Assembly: GCF_004345025.1 (NCBI RefSeq)
Contig: NZ_CP037745.1
Span: forward strand, 2,170,001-2,234,000
Length of the DNA stretch: 64,000 bases
Direction: 5' to 3'
Source: Rheinheimera sp. D18
Lineage (GTDB): Bacteria; Pseudomonadota; Gammaproteobacteria; Enterobacterales; Alteromonadaceae
Shown here in pieces: positions 1 to 8,717 of the stretch. Position 1 is the stretch's first letter. Each line of letters starts with the position of its first letter. Below the pieces are notes generated by a model. The model searched no databases. It saw only the letters and a program-made list of their open reading frames with translations, and was not told where the DNA came from. Made by a program: the position numbers and the translations under genes.

Positions 1-598
1 TGTCGAATACGATGCAATAACTGCCTTTACTCACCAACGGTCCGTAGGCTTCCAATTCTGCCAGCACATGTTCATGGGTATGGTTAGAGTCAAGACAAAC
101 CAGAATCCGCTGATAACCGGTCGCTGCAGCTTTCACTTGAGCAATAATTTCAGGAGCAATACTGGAGCCTTCGATCATCTCTATCTTGTGTGATAACGGA
201 TGTTGCTCGATCGCGTCTCTGTTATGCTGACGAATATCAATGTCGATTCCAATGACTTTACGTCGGCTGCTTTTTGGATCTAATACTTGTCCGGAATTAA
301 CCGCGTCAGTGTAATCTAATAAAGCCAGCAATGACGCGCTTATCATCAGAGAGCCGCCATGTGCAATACCGGTTTCAATAATTAGATCTGGTTTTATCTT
401 CCAGACAAGCTCCTGTAATGCCCAAGCATCATTTGGAAACTGAATAGCTGGCCGGCCTAACCAACTAAAATTATAGGCCCACTTGTGCGGGGTTACCTCT
501 CGAATCCAGATTCTGGACAACGCCTGCAAATCGCTATCGGATTTCAGACTTTCAATGTTGTTACGAACTTCCTGCTCAAACTTTTCAACTTCATTCAT
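1..598 (-). CDS. CmcI-family protein (cephalosporin hydroxylase-like, probable methyltransferase), partial
   Basis: The 3' part runs off the window; about 199 N-terminal residues are visible. They contain an AdoMet-type glycine-rich motif (ETGIAHGG near residue 75), an acidic strand end (GIDIDI) and a C-terminal LDSNHTHEHV segment, the hallmarks of the cephalosporin hydroxylase/rhamnosyl O-methyltransferase (CmcI) family. In polysaccharide clusters these proteins probably methylate a sugar or a related group; the antibiotic-linked family name should not be read literally. The ATG at 598 overlaps the end of the upstream WbqC gene by 8 bases, so it is translationally coupled as the last visible gene of the operon. 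Family call is firm, substrate unknown. Confidence 0.85.
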   Translation of the reverse strand, partial: MNEVEKFEQEVRNNIESLKSDSDLQALSRIWIREVTPHKWAYNFSWLGRPAIQFPNDAWALQELVWKIKPDLIIETGIAHGGSLMISASLLALLDYTDAVNSGQVLDPKSSRRKVIGIDIDIRQHNRDAIEQHPLSHKIEMIEGSSIAPEIIAQVKAAATGYQRILVCLDSNHTHEHVLAELEAYGPLVSKGSYCIVFD

Positions 599-1325
599 TT
601 AAAAAATCCCTCCAGCATTTTGTTTTTGAGCAAATAAACCTCCGACCTTCCGCTCCCACATTCGCAACAAGATCTAAGCTTGTTACATAAGGAGTAAAAG
701 CACCATACAACTGTGGATATGGCTCGCACATATAATTCATGTATCTCACCTGAATCCCCTCGTTTTCAAAGGCATGGTGGTTAAGGTAATTCGAAGCGCC
801 ATGTCCGGTAATATAATTATCTGCTCCAAGTTTCTTAACAATGTCCAGCACTCTTTCGCTGCCGCTCCCACTGATATCCAGCGCATCAATGTCAATAAAT
901 TTTTTACCTTCTGAGAGCCCAAAATATTCAATAACACTCAGCATAGATTTTTTTGCAATGTCACTAATAGTCATCAATTGAGTATCATTGCATACATTTT
1001 CTATCAAGCTGAGCGCATGTTCAAAATGAAGGCTTGTTCCAAGACTTTCGGTTATCAGTATTTTATGATGTTCTCTCCAATCCATATGACTACTTGGCTC
1101 AACCATATTGATTGGAGTTCCCAGTTTAAATTTTTTCAGGGGGACAGTCAGCCACTGAGGTGTATCCGACATCTTTAATTGCACTCGGTTGACAAAACTA
1201 CCTTTTGAAAATTGAACGTCATCATAAAAGACAACGATATCTGCTAGTTTAATTTGCTCTAATAGTCCGACCCAGGGGAACAACATTGGTTGAGTAATGA
1301 CTACACTTTTTGTTGAACCTGCCAT
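591..1325 (-). CDS. WbqC-like family protein
   Basis: 244 residues, full length for the WbqC family, with the characteristic N-terminus (ITQPMLFPWVGLLEQI) and FYDDVQFSKGSF segment. WbqC proteins recur in O-antigen and glycan clusters and have been proposed to act as acyl or aminoacyl transferases on amino sugars, but no reaction is firmly established. The ATG at 1325 follows a GAGG ribosome-binding site and overlaps the end of the formyltransferase gene by 25 bases. Its place among an aminotransferase, a formyltransferase and methyltransferases suggests a role in N-acyl decoration of a nucleotide-linked amino sugar. That role is inference. Confidence 0.88.
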   Translation of the reverse strand: MAGSTKSVVITQPMLFPWVGLLEQIKLADIVVFYDDVQFSKGSFVNRVQLKMSDTPQWLTVPLKKFKLGTPINMVEPSSHMDWREHHKILITESLGTSLHFEHALSLIENVCNDTQLMTISDIAKKSMLSVIEYFGLSEGKKFIDIDALDISGSGSERVLDIVKKLGADNYITGHGASNYLNHHAFENEGIQVRYMNYMCEPYPQLYGAFTPYVTSLDLVANVGAEGRRFICSKTKCWRDFLNE

Positions 1326-1939
1326 TCAATCGCCTCAGACATAACAAAACAAGAAAACAAGCGCTCCAACTCAACAGAAAGTTGTGGTACTTCATTAGCG
1401 CAATAGCCCAAAGTCATTTCAAACCAAAGTAAAGTGAGATAGACCTTTTGGGAAAACGATACTCTCAACCAGTCATCCAATCCGATGGAATGATTCATTG
1501 GATGCCCCAGTTGAGCTACAATTTCGCCCCCATCCATCGTTTCATCAACTTTATGCAGCGTTGCGCCAAGCCTACCGTGCTTTGCTGAATACGCTCTTTC
1601 GACAGCCTTAAATCCAGGATACTCAGGCAATAGCGAAGGATGAATATTAAACACTTGCATTTTTCCAAAGAGATCAGCGGTAACCATACGGCTGAATAAC
1701 AATAAACACGCCCCTATATTCTCATCATTACACATTTGATAAGCACGCTTTGAGAATGCAGTGGCGTCTTTCTCTGCGATTCTTTCATGCCTGAGACTGA
1801 GCTCAGCAGCAACATCTTCCGCTTGGCATTTCCGATCGGTGATCATCATTAAATCCAAAGGCCTGCCCGCTTGTTGCCAAACTCTGACTGCATATTGAAC
1901 CGTCGCACCACCACCAGAACATATAACTGATAGTTTCAC
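1301..1939 (-). CDS. Formyltransferase family protein (probable sugar N-formyltransferase)
   Basis: 212 residues from a GTG at 1939, chosen because a purine-rich AAGGGGGG site lies 5 to 6 bases upstream; an in-frame TTG at 1978 lacks such a site. The GGGAT loop near the N-terminus, the HPSLLP motif and the following LGATLH...DETMDGGEIV stretch are the catalytic landmarks of 10-formyltetrahydrofolate-dependent formyltransferases (catalytic His and Asp). It is shorter than Fmt and sits far from purine genes. With a DegT aminotransferase in the same operon, N-formylation of an amino sugar is the likely job. PurN-type activity cannot be excluded by sequence alone. Confidence 0.82.
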   Translation of the reverse strand: MKLSVICSGGGATVQYAVRVWQQAGRPLDLMMITDRKCQAEDVAAELSLRHERIAEKDATAFSKRAYQMCNDENIGACLLLFSRMVTADLFGKMQVFNIHPSLLPEYPGFKAVERAYSAKHGRLGATLHKVDETMDGGEIVAQLGHPMNHSIGLDDWLRVSFSQKVYLTLLWFEMTLGYCANEVPQLSVELERLFSCFVMSEAIEWQVQQKV

Positions 1940-1981
1940 ATTCCCCCCTTGCAGAATTGTCTGAGATATCCAGTTCAACCA

Positions 1982-3130
1982 CTAATCAAAGAAGAACAGA
2001 GAACGTTGCAGAGTAATCTGCGATGGTAATTGCGCGATGACATTTCTGGCGATGGTCGGATTTAATCCAACTAAAACCCCCTCCACTTCAGGTGTAATTT
2101 CAGTGGGAGATACTATTGGAACATTTAGTATTTTCCTGTTTTGCAAAAAAGTATTGTTGTCCAAAAACATTTTTACACGTTCTCTTTGGATCAGACATAC
2201 ATAGCTAAACATACCATAGAATCCAGCGCCAAAAATCGCTAAAGCGCCGGACACAGCTAATTCCGCTTGCCGTACCCGATTCGCATAACCAGTCCAGAAC
2301 TCGCTAATCTTTCTGATCTGCGTTTCAACATGGGGTGCAGCGACTGGAACTACTGTCTTTTGGATTTTCCCTTTGGTTGCGATGACAACCAAAGCCCCCC
2401 TGTGCGCATCCTTATCGATCTGAACATCGCAAAATCCAGTATCCTCAAGTACATACTTTAATGATTCCTGAGTAAAATGATGTACATGGTCTATAACCAC
2501 TAAGTCTGCAATATTACCAAGCACATAAGGAACTATCGCATAAAGTTTTCCACCATCTGCTATCAAAGAAATCATATGCTTTAATGCGGCGCGAATATCA
2601 ACTATATGCTCCATAGAGAAAAAAGAGGTTAACAAGTCAAATTTGTTATTCCAATGAGAAGGCGTCTCAGATACCGCACAGTTTCCTTTATCAACCATTC
2701 TCTCCCAGTAAGTTTCATAAGCAGAACTCACATCGAACAAACAGAGATCCAATGTCTTGTGCAACTCTAATAACTTGCTTCCCATACTTGACTTAGCACA
2801 ACCATAATCTAAAACATGTGTACAGCTACCAATATCAATTTTACTTGTTAACACATTTAATTGATGCTCGGTTCTATATACTTTCCGTTCACCATTCATT
2901 TCATATAACTGATCTTCATCTTCATGACTAAGATTAATATTGTAATCTTCCGAATAATAGTCTGCCGTATCTACCATACCCTCAGTATGCACATGGCAGC
3001 AAGACGGGCAATAATAGACCTGCGTTCTACCCGAATGAATCTGGCTTACCGAGGTTACACTAACCCCCTTGCCAGAATCATAAATTAGGTACAATGAATT
3101 CGAATCACATAAAGTACAACGATGAATCAT
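1982..3130 (-). CDS. Zinc-ribbon class I SAM methyltransferase (C-methyltransferase-like)
   Basis: 382 residues. An N-terminal four-cysteine cluster (CTLC near residue 5, CPSCC near 41) is followed by an AdoMet-binding motif LDYGCAKSSMG near residue 108 and a C-terminal Rossmann-like segment AIFGAGFYG. This three-part layout is that of the sugar C-methyltransferase/methyltransferase-14 group, also used by the gene at 5104-6327, so the operon has two members. ATG at 3130 follows AAGGAG. The gap to the upstream PhyH gene is one base. Whether it methylates carbon, oxygen or nitrogen cannot be told from sequence. Confidence 0.8.
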   Translation of the reverse strand: MIHRCTLCDSNSLYLIYDSGKGVSVTSVSQIHSGRTQVYYCPSCCHVHTEGMVDTADYYSEDYNINLSHEDEDQLYEMNGERKVYRTEHQLNVLTSKIDIGSCTHVLDYGCAKSSMGSKLLELHKTLDLCLFDVSSAYETYWERMVDKGNCAVSETPSHWNNKFDLLTSFFSMEHIVDIRAALKHMISLIADGGKLYAIVPYVLGNIADLVVIDHVHHFTQESLKYVLEDTGFCDVQIDKDAHRGALVVIATKGKIQKTVVPVAAPHVETQIRKISEFWTGYANRVRQAELAVSGALAIFGAGFYGMFSYVCLIQRERVKMFLDNNTFLQNRKILNVPIVSPTEITPEVEGVLVGLNPTIARNVIAQLPSQITLQRSLFFFD

Positions 3131-3131
3131 T

Positions 3132-3989
3132 CTATTCTCCTTGATTTAACAAGAGCTCTGGATGAAATTTGGAAAAATCTACTCCCGCACCAAATGACCC
3201 GACCCAGCCATTTTTCCGACCAACACTTTCAGTAAAATCGAAGAGTCGGTATTGCATGCTCCATAAGGCCCGATTTGAAATATTTTTACCACTACGATGG
3301 ATGACATCGAAGTTCATTACCAATAAATCCCCCGGCGCAGTGCATGGCGATTGCATAGGGAATTTTTCGGCATAGTGCGATTCATTTAACAGACGCATAG
3401 CATAAGTGCCTGCCTGTGCATCCGGTCCACTCGAGATTTTTGTCATCGGCAGCATGCCTTCTGCATGCGAGCCAGATAAAATATCGACCGGCCCCATGTC
3501 AGGTTCAACCTTGAGTAACGGAGCCCAAAATACAATGCCGTTACGACTTCTCAACTGATGTGGATATTCCTGATGCCAGGAGGCTCGGAATTTCTCTTCT
3601 TCCGGGTTATTGATCCTAATACCAAAACCATTCCCTGCCAGCCCAGGCAGCGATTCTCGCCTCAGCAACTTGAAAAGCTGCTCATTTCGCCGATCTGCAA
3701 CCAATCTGACAAATGCTGGAATCTGTTTGACAGCATCATAAATAACACCACCAAGTCGCCGGTCACACCTGATAATCTCAATATATCCATCGTCAAATCT
3801 AGTTGGATGGTAAGGCAATCGCCCTATCATCAGACCATGCTCATCGATAACCTCGCCAATGATTAGATAAATAGCGTGACATATTTCATTGATATCGTCT
3901 TCCGCATAAAAATCATTCAACAGCAGATAACCTTCCATCTCAAACTGTTTTATTTGCTCTTGACTAATATGCACTGACCCCTTCTTCAT
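3132..3989 (-). CDS. Phytanoyl-CoA dioxygenase (PhyH) family Fe(II)/2-oxoglutarate oxygenase
   Basis: 285 residues with a PhyH-type double-stranded beta-helix. Candidate iron ligands are the His and Glu of SWHQEYPH near residue 140 (an H-x-E rather than the commoner H-x-D) and the distal His of VIHRSGKN near residue 230; Arg in the following strand would bind 2-oxoglutarate. Such enzymes hydroxylate or otherwise oxidise small substrates, and those in glycan clusters probably act on a nucleotide sugar or on an acyl group attached to it. ATGA overlap with the upstream aminotransferase gene shows coupling. Family firm, substrate unknown. Confidence 0.82.
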   Translation of the reverse strand: MKKGSVHISQEQIKQFEMEGYLLLNDFYAEDDINEICHAIYLIIGEVIDEHGLMIGRLPYHPTRFDDGYIEIIRCDRRLGGVIYDAVKQIPAFVRLVADRRNEQLFKLLRRESLPGLAGNGFGIRINNPEEEKFRASWHQEYPHQLRSRNGIVFWAPLLKVEPDMGPVDILSGSHAEGMLPMTKISSGPDAQAGTYAMRLLNESHYAEKFPMQSPCTAPGDLLVMNFDVIHRSGKNISNRALWSMQYRLFDFTESVGRKNGWVGSFGAGVDFSKFHPELLLNQGE

Positions 3990-5107
3990 AAAGAAACCTC
4001 TGCGCAGGTAATATTAATTAATACCTGACATACTCTTTTTTGCTGCTCATCAGTCATATCAATAAAGCTAGGTAAATTAATAGCTCTGTTGCAGATACCA
4101 TAGGCATAGATATTTGACAGCTGCTGCGTAAATGATGGTAAGCTGCTTAGCGGCCAGAAAAATACCCGCGCATCGATGTTTGCCTGCTGAAACGCCTCCA
4201 GTAACTGCTGCCGGGTGATACCACTCTCCTCTGAAAACACCACAGTAGGCATCCAGGCTGAGTTTATCGTGCCAGCAGGTTCTGGATTCATTTGCAAGTC
4301 CGGAAAATCCTTTAGCAACTCTTTGTAGCGGGCAAAAATAGCACGTTTTGCACTAACCAAATCATCAATTCGTTCCAGTTGTGCACAGCCAAGCGCCGCC
4401 TGAATATTGGACATTTTGTATTTGAAACCCAGCTCGTCAGGCCAGAACTGCTTGCTCTGCCCCCGTTTCCGGCCATGGTTACTCAGAGTCAGCACTTTTT
4501 CATATAAATTTGCGTTATTGGTGACAAAGATGCCGCCCTCGCCTGTGGTCATGGTTTTGGTGCCGTGGAAAGAAAACACACCAAAATCAGCCATGCTGCC
4601 CGCTTTTGCCCCGTGAAACTCTGAACCCAGTGCTTCAGCCGCATCTTCTACCAGCAACAATCCATGCTGTTCGGCCAGGGTTTTCAGGGCGTCCATCTGG
4701 CACAGATTGCCATACAGGTGCACAGCAATGATCGCTTTGGTCTTGCTGGTGATAGCTTTGGCGACAGCAGCGGGATCGACACACCAGCTGTCTGGCAGAA
4801 TATCCACAAAGACCGGTATCGCACCAAGATGTACCACAGGCGCAACACTCGCGATCCAGTTAGTATCGGCCAGAATGACTTCATCGCCCGGACCAATGCC
4901 TGCAGCAGCCAGGCCCAAATGCAGCGCCCCGGTACAACTGGATGTCGCTATTGCGTGGTTAACCCCCAGATAAGCAGCGAATTGTTGCTCAAGACGTTCG
5001 ATATATTCATAACAACGTGCCCCCCAACCGTTTGTGACCGCATCCGTCACATAAAGAATCTCCAGTTTAGTAATAGAGGGTTTGGTGTAAGCAATAGGAG
5101 TACTCAT
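3986..5107 (-). CDS. DegT/DnrJ/EryC1/StrS-family PLP aminotransferase
   Basis: 373 residues, normal length for the sugar aminotransferase family. The VEDAAEALGS stretch carries the Asp that contacts the PLP pyridine nitrogen, and FSFHGTKTMTTGEGG holds the Schiff-base lysine in a context closest to perosamine-synthase-type C-4 aminotransferases. It would turn a 4-keto-6-deoxy sugar nucleotide, made by the dehydratase in this operon, into a 4-amino-4,6-dideoxy sugar. Both ends overlap neighbours by ATGA. The position of amination and the nucleotide (CDP) are inferred from context. Confidence 0.9.
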   Translation of the reverse strand: MSTPIAYTKPSITKLEILYVTDAVTNGWGARCYEYIERLEQQFAAYLGVNHAIATSSCTGALHLGLAAAGIGPGDEVILADTNWIASVAPVVHLGAIPVFVDILPDSWCVDPAAVAKAITSKTKAIIAVHLYGNLCQMDALKTLAEQHGLLLVEDAAEALGSEFHGAKAGSMADFGVFSFHGTKTMTTGEGGIFVTNNANLYEKVLTLSNHGRKRGQSKQFWPDELGFKYKMSNIQAALGCAQLERIDDLVSAKRAIFARYKELLKDFPDLQMNPEPAGTINSAWMPTVVFSEESGITRQQLLEAFQQANIDARVFFWPLSSLPSFTQQLSNIYAYGICNRAINLPSFIDMTDEQQKRVCQVLINITCAEVSL

Positions 5108-6327
5108 GAAACGTATAGCTCCGGAATCAACGTGACATATTGCGTAGTGTTGCGCAAAACCTGTTGTAGCTGTGAGACGATTTCATGCCGGATATTCCAC
5201 GGCAGCACCAGCACATAATCCGGTTGTAGATCAGCCAGCGAGTCCGGGGCGACAATCGGAATATGGCTGCCAGGCAAATATTTTCCTTGTTTTGACAGCG
5301 CCGCATCTGCCACCACAGGCAGCCAAAAGCGGGTAACGCTGGCATAATTAAGCAGTGTGTTGCCTTTTGCTGCTGCGCCATAAGCAACCACTTTACGGTC
5401 TTGTTGCGCGCATTGCTGAAGAAACTGGCGCAAACGCTCGGCAATAGCGTCAACTTTTACCTGAAATCCAGTGTACGCATCCACTGACCGCAATCCGGCA
5501 GCGTCTTCTTCCGCCAAAACTTCAGCGACCGCTTTGTTGGTTGCGCGCTGAGCATGCTGATGACACAGCCATAATCTGAGACTGCCGCCGTGTGTCGGCA
5601 GTTTTTCGACATTGTAGACTTTTAAGCCGATACCTGAAAATATGTGGCAAGCACTGTGCAGTGATAAATATGAATAGTGTTCGTGATAGATGGTATCGAA
5701 CTGCGATAATGCTAACAGATTCAATAAATGCGGAAATTCAACACTGGCAGTTCCCTGCTCTGCTAGCAGCAACGCAATACCTGCCACAAAATCATTGATG
5801 TCCGGCACATGCGCCAGCACATTATTGGCAATGATTAAGTCGGCTTTGCGATAGTCGCTGACGAGCGTAGTCGCCAGAGTCTGGCCAAAAAACTCGGACA
5901 CCACATCAATACCCAGCGCTCTGGCAGCCGTGGCGGTGGCGTCTGTTGGTTCCACGCCAAGACATGGTATGCCGGCTGCCAGATAGTTTTTCAGCATATA
6001 ACCATCATTTGACGCAATTTCAACAACAAAGCTCTGGGTATTTAGTTCTAAATCCCGGATTGAATTTTCCGCAAATTGTTTTGCGTGAGCCAACCAGCTA
6101 ATTGATGTGGACGAAAAATATGCATAATCAGCTGTAAACAATTCATCTGCTTTGGTGAAATCCTCAGTCTGAACCAGCCAACAATGCTGGCAAACCCAGA
6201 CCTTCAGTGGATACACCTTCTCTAATGCAAACTGATCAGGACTGGACAAATAAGCATTCGAAGGAGGCATAACACCTAAATCAACTAAAGGTAAAATAAG
6301 ATCATGCTGGCAATGCCGACATTTCAT
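5104..6327 (-). CDS. NDP-hexose C-methyltransferase (TylCIII-like)
   Basis: 407 residues, the usual length. The N-terminal zinc ribbon (CRHC near 3, CQHC near 46), the AdoMet site VVEIASNDGYM near residue 105 and the C-terminal YGAAAKGNTLL motif match the three-domain sugar 3-C-methyltransferases that make branched sugars such as mycarose. The enzyme needs a 4-keto sugar nucleotide, which the CDP-glucose 4,6-dehydratase here can supply. It overlaps the epimerase upstream and the aminotransferase downstream by 4 bases each, as expected for consecutive pathway steps. Family firm; C-3 regiochemistry inferred. Confidence 0.88.
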   Translation of the reverse strand: MKCRHCQHDLILPLVDLGVMPPSNAYLSSPDQFALEKVYPLKVWVCQHCWLVQTEDFTKADELFTADYAYFSSTSISWLAHAKQFAENSIRDLELNTQSFVVEIASNDGYMLKNYLAAGIPCLGVEPTDATATAARALGIDVVSEFFGQTLATTLVSDYRKADLIIANNVLAHVPDINDFVAGIALLLAEQGTASVEFPHLLNLLALSQFDTIYHEHYSYLSLHSACHIFSGIGLKVYNVEKLPTHGGSLRLWLCHQHAQRATNKAVAEVLAEEDAAGLRSVDAYTGFQVKVDAIAERLRQFLQQCAQQDRKVVAYGAAAKGNTLLNYASVTRFWLPVVADAALSKQGKYLPGSHIPIVAPDSLADLQPDYVLVLPWNIRHEIVSQLQQVLRNTTQYVTLIPELYVS

Positions 6328-6887
6328 AGCACAATTCCGTTAAAATCTTTGTTAAGTAGCGGAAAACTTGCATCACGCTCCGATAGCAATATTATCGGCA
6401 ATGGCCAATTTATCTTGAGTGAAGGATCATCAACTCTGCAGCCGCCGTCATAGTTTGGCTGATAATCTGCAGTGTGCAGATACAATAATTGGCTATTATC
6501 CTCAAGTGCCTGAAAACCATGTGCACATCCCGGCGGGATAAGCAGCATACTATTATTTTGCGTATTCAGCTCAAAGCTCAGGTGCTGCCCTAGAGTCAAA
6601 GAACCATGACGAAGGTCCACCACAACATCAAATACTTTTCCCTGTATACAGCGCACTAATTTATATTCCGCAGCCGGTGGGTACTGAAAATGTAATCCTC
6701 GGGTTACACCTTTAACAAGGTTCACAGAATGGTTAATTTGACGGATCTCAGAGCCTGCTAATACATGTTGTAATGTTTCTTTACAAAACCAACGGCTAAA
6801 AAAACCACGCTCATCACTAAAACGACAGGATTCGATAAGGTAAACACCGGCAAATGCAGTCTCAGTAATATTCAGTTGTTGGCCCAT
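6324..6887 (-). CDS. dTDP-4-dehydrorhamnose 3,5-epimerase (RfbC) family epimerase
   Basis: 187 residues, the normal length of the RmlC/RfbC cupin family. The N-terminal SDERGFFSRWF segment, the catalytic-base His context GLHFQYPP near residue 66 and the HTADYQP loop with the conserved Tyr near 137 are all visible. No dTDP-sugar genes (rmlA, rmlB) lie nearby, so the partner substrate is more likely the CDP-4-keto-6-deoxyglucose made by the two genes upstream. It overlaps the dehydratase gene by 16 bases. It could be a 3-, 5- or 3,5-epimerase. Confidence 0.88.
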   Translation of the reverse strand: MGQQLNITETAFAGVYLIESCRFSDERGFFSRWFCKETLQHVLAGSEIRQINHSVNLVKGVTRGLHFQYPPAAEYKLVRCIQGKVFDVVVDLRHGSLTLGQHLSFELNTQNNSMLLIPPGCAHGFQALEDNSQLLYLHTADYQPNYDGGCRVDDPSLKINWPLPIILLSERDASFPLLNKDFNGIVL

Positions 6888-7954
6888 ACCAACCCCTGAC
6901 GTTTCGCATCCTCACCGTATTTCGTCAATTGCTCAGTAGTCACGACTTGCTGTTGTTGGTAATAGAGTTGATACCATTGAGCTGTATAGTATGCAGTTTG
7001 CTCAAAATCCCATACTGGATCCCATTTCAATTTCCGTTGGGCTTGCTGGCTGTCAAGTGTCAATACTATGGCTTCAGAGGGCTGTTGTGTTGTTTCAACT
7101 TGCCAGCAAAGCGCAGGCCAATGTTGTTGCATATGGCAGAGCACCTCATTCACTGTTTTACATTGCGCAGAGTCAGGACCAAAATTCCAGGCTATAGCAT
7201 TATCTGATTGTCCAAGTAATAAACTCTGAGCCAAACACAGATACCCTGACAACGAATCCAGAACATGCTGCCAGGGACGGACAGCATTGGGATAGCGGAT
7301 TTTCAATGGAAACTCCGCATGGGAAGCCCTTACAATATCAGGGATCAACCTATCACTTGCCCAGTCCCCACCTCCGATAACGTTACCAGCTCTGGCGCTC
7401 GCTAATAGCACACCTCGTTCAGCAAAAAAACTTCGCCTGTAACTTTGAACAACTAATTCACAAGCAGCCTTGGAGGCACTGTAAGGATCATGTCCACCTA
7501 GTGGATCCCCCTCTTTAAAATCTGCTGTATCTCCCTTATTTTCGTAAACTTTATCTGTAGTGACTACTACGATAGCTCGTACAGAATCGACATTACGGCA
7601 TGCATCCAATATATTCACTGTACCGCTGACATTGGTATCCCAATTGTCTATCGGATTCGTATAAGATGCCCTTACGAGTGATTGTGCGGCTAAATGAAAC
7701 ACCAAGTCAGGCCTGATGTCTTGCAAAAGAGTTCGCATCTTTGTAGCATCACGAATGTCCGCTTCAATACTTTTAACATCCATGTTTAATAACTGCCAAT
7801 GTGATGGGGAAGTATCAGTTGGTAGTGCAATACCAGTTACATCTGCCCCAAGTTGCTTCAACCAACAGGCCAGCCAAGTTCCTTTAAAGCCGGAATGCCC
7901 AGTCAGAAGTACTTTTTTTCCTCTAAATATATCGTTAAACAACGGCGTCACCAT
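6872..7954 (-). CDS. rfbG: CDP-glucose 4,6-dehydratase
   Basis: 360 residues from the ATG at 7954, chosen for its GGAAG ribosome-binding site; a GTG at 7984 would add ten residues not typical of the family. It is a short-chain dehydrogenase with the NAD-binding [10 protein letters not shown] loop near residue 17 and the catalytic Tyr and Lys in PYSASKAA. The enzyme turns CDP-glucose into CDP-4-dehydro-6-deoxyglucose in the cytoplasm. Directly upstream, overlapping by 7 bases, is the cytidylyltransferase that makes its substrate, which supports the assignment over related GDP- or dTDP-sugar dehydratases. Confidence 0.92.
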   Translation of the reverse strand: MVTPLFNDIFRGKKVLLTGHSGFKGTWLACWLKQLGADVTGIALPTDTSPSHWQLLNMDVKSIEADIRDATKMRTLLQDIRPDLVFHLAAQSLVRASYTNPIDNWDTNVSGTVNILDACRNVDSVRAIVVVTTDKVYENKGDTADFKEGDPLGGHDPYSASKAACELVVQSYRRSFFAERGVLLASARAGNVIGGGDWASDRLIPDIVRASHAEFPLKIRYPNAVRPWQHVLDSLSGYLCLAQSLLLGQSDNAIAWNFGPDSAQCKTVNEVLCHMQQHWPALCWQVETTQQPSEAIVLTLDSQQAQRKLKWDPVWDFEQTAYYTAQWYQLYYQQQQVVTTEQLTKYGEDAKRQGLVWANN

Positions 7955-8715
7955 ATCTTCCAAGGCGCATTGCCCTGCAACCACAAGCTATCCAAATAAT
8001 TTTTATCCCGTAAAGTATCCATCGCCTGCCAAAAGCCTTTATGCTGATAAGCATTTAGTTGTCCTTCACGGGCAAGCCTCATTAATGGGTCAGCTTCAAA
8101 GCTATCGGAATCACTTTGTAGATAGTTAAAGATGGAAGGTTCCAATATGAAAAAACCACCGTTTATCCAGGCGCCATCGCCAGCAGGTTTTTCCTGGAAA
8201 CGTTTCACCAAATTATTTTCAATATCAAGAGCACCGTAACGACCAGGAGGTTGAATTGCTGTGACTGTGGCAATTTTACCTGCCTCTTTGTGCGCTCTGA
8301 TAGCTTGGGCAATATCGATATCAGACACTCCATCCCCATAGGTAAAACAAAATGGGCTATCAGACAAATACTCTTTGACTCGCCTCAGACGTCCACCGGT
8401 CATGCTATTTTCGCCGGTATCAACTAGCGTTACACGCCAGGGTTCGACGTGTTTTTCATGCACTTCCATTTGATTAGTTTGCATATCAAAAGTGACATCT
8501 GACATATGCAAAAAGTAGTTAGCAAAATACTCTTTGATAATATAGCCCTTGTAACCAAGGCAGATAATAAAGTCATTGATACCATGTGTAGAATAAATCT
8601 TCATGATGTGCCATAAAATCGGCTTACCACCTATCTCGATCATAGGTTTTGGACGTAAATGCGACTCTTCACTAATTCGAGTACCAAGTCCCCCAGCAAG
8701 AATTACAGCTTTCAT
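7948..8715 (-). CDS. rfbF: Glucose-1-phosphate cytidylyltransferase
   Basis: 255 residues, matching RfbF. The N-terminal [13 protein letters not shown] loop binds the nucleotide, [16 protein letters not shown] follows as in the family, and [10 protein letters not shown] carries the metal-binding Asp. It makes CDP-glucose from CTP and glucose 1-phosphate, the entry step to CDP-linked 6-deoxy and 3,6-dideoxy sugars. A GGAAGG site precedes the ATG. The rfbF-rfbG pair is a reliable marker of a CDP-sugar route. The genes for 3-deoxygenation (ascC/rfbH type) are not seen in this window. Confidence 0.94.
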   Translation of the reverse strand: MKAVILAGGLGTRISEESHLRPKPMIEIGGKPILWHIMKIYSTHGINDFIICLGYKGYIIKEYFANYFLHMSDVTFDMQTNQMEVHEKHVEPWRVTLVDTGENSMTGGRLRRVKEYLSDSPFCFTYGDGVSDIDIAQAIRAHKEAGKIATVTAIQPPGRYGALDIENNLVKRFQEKPAGDGAWINGGFFILEPSIFNYLQSDSDSFEADPLMRLAREGQLNAYQHKGFWQAMDTLRDKNYLDSLWLQGNAPWKIW

Positions 8716-8717
8716 AA

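Noticed and set aside
1-598. Antibiotic biosynthesis role suggested by the cephalosporin hydroxylase family name
   Set aside because: The family is common in glycan clusters and no beta-lactam genes are present.
1301-1939. PurN or Fmt housekeeping formyltransferase
   Set aside because: Length, operon context and lack of a tRNA-binding domain fit a sugar-modifying enzyme better, though chemistry is shared.
4664-5218. 184-codon plus-strand frame across the aminotransferase gene
   Set aside because: Antisense to two well-identified genes, no ribosome-binding site, no recognisable protein.
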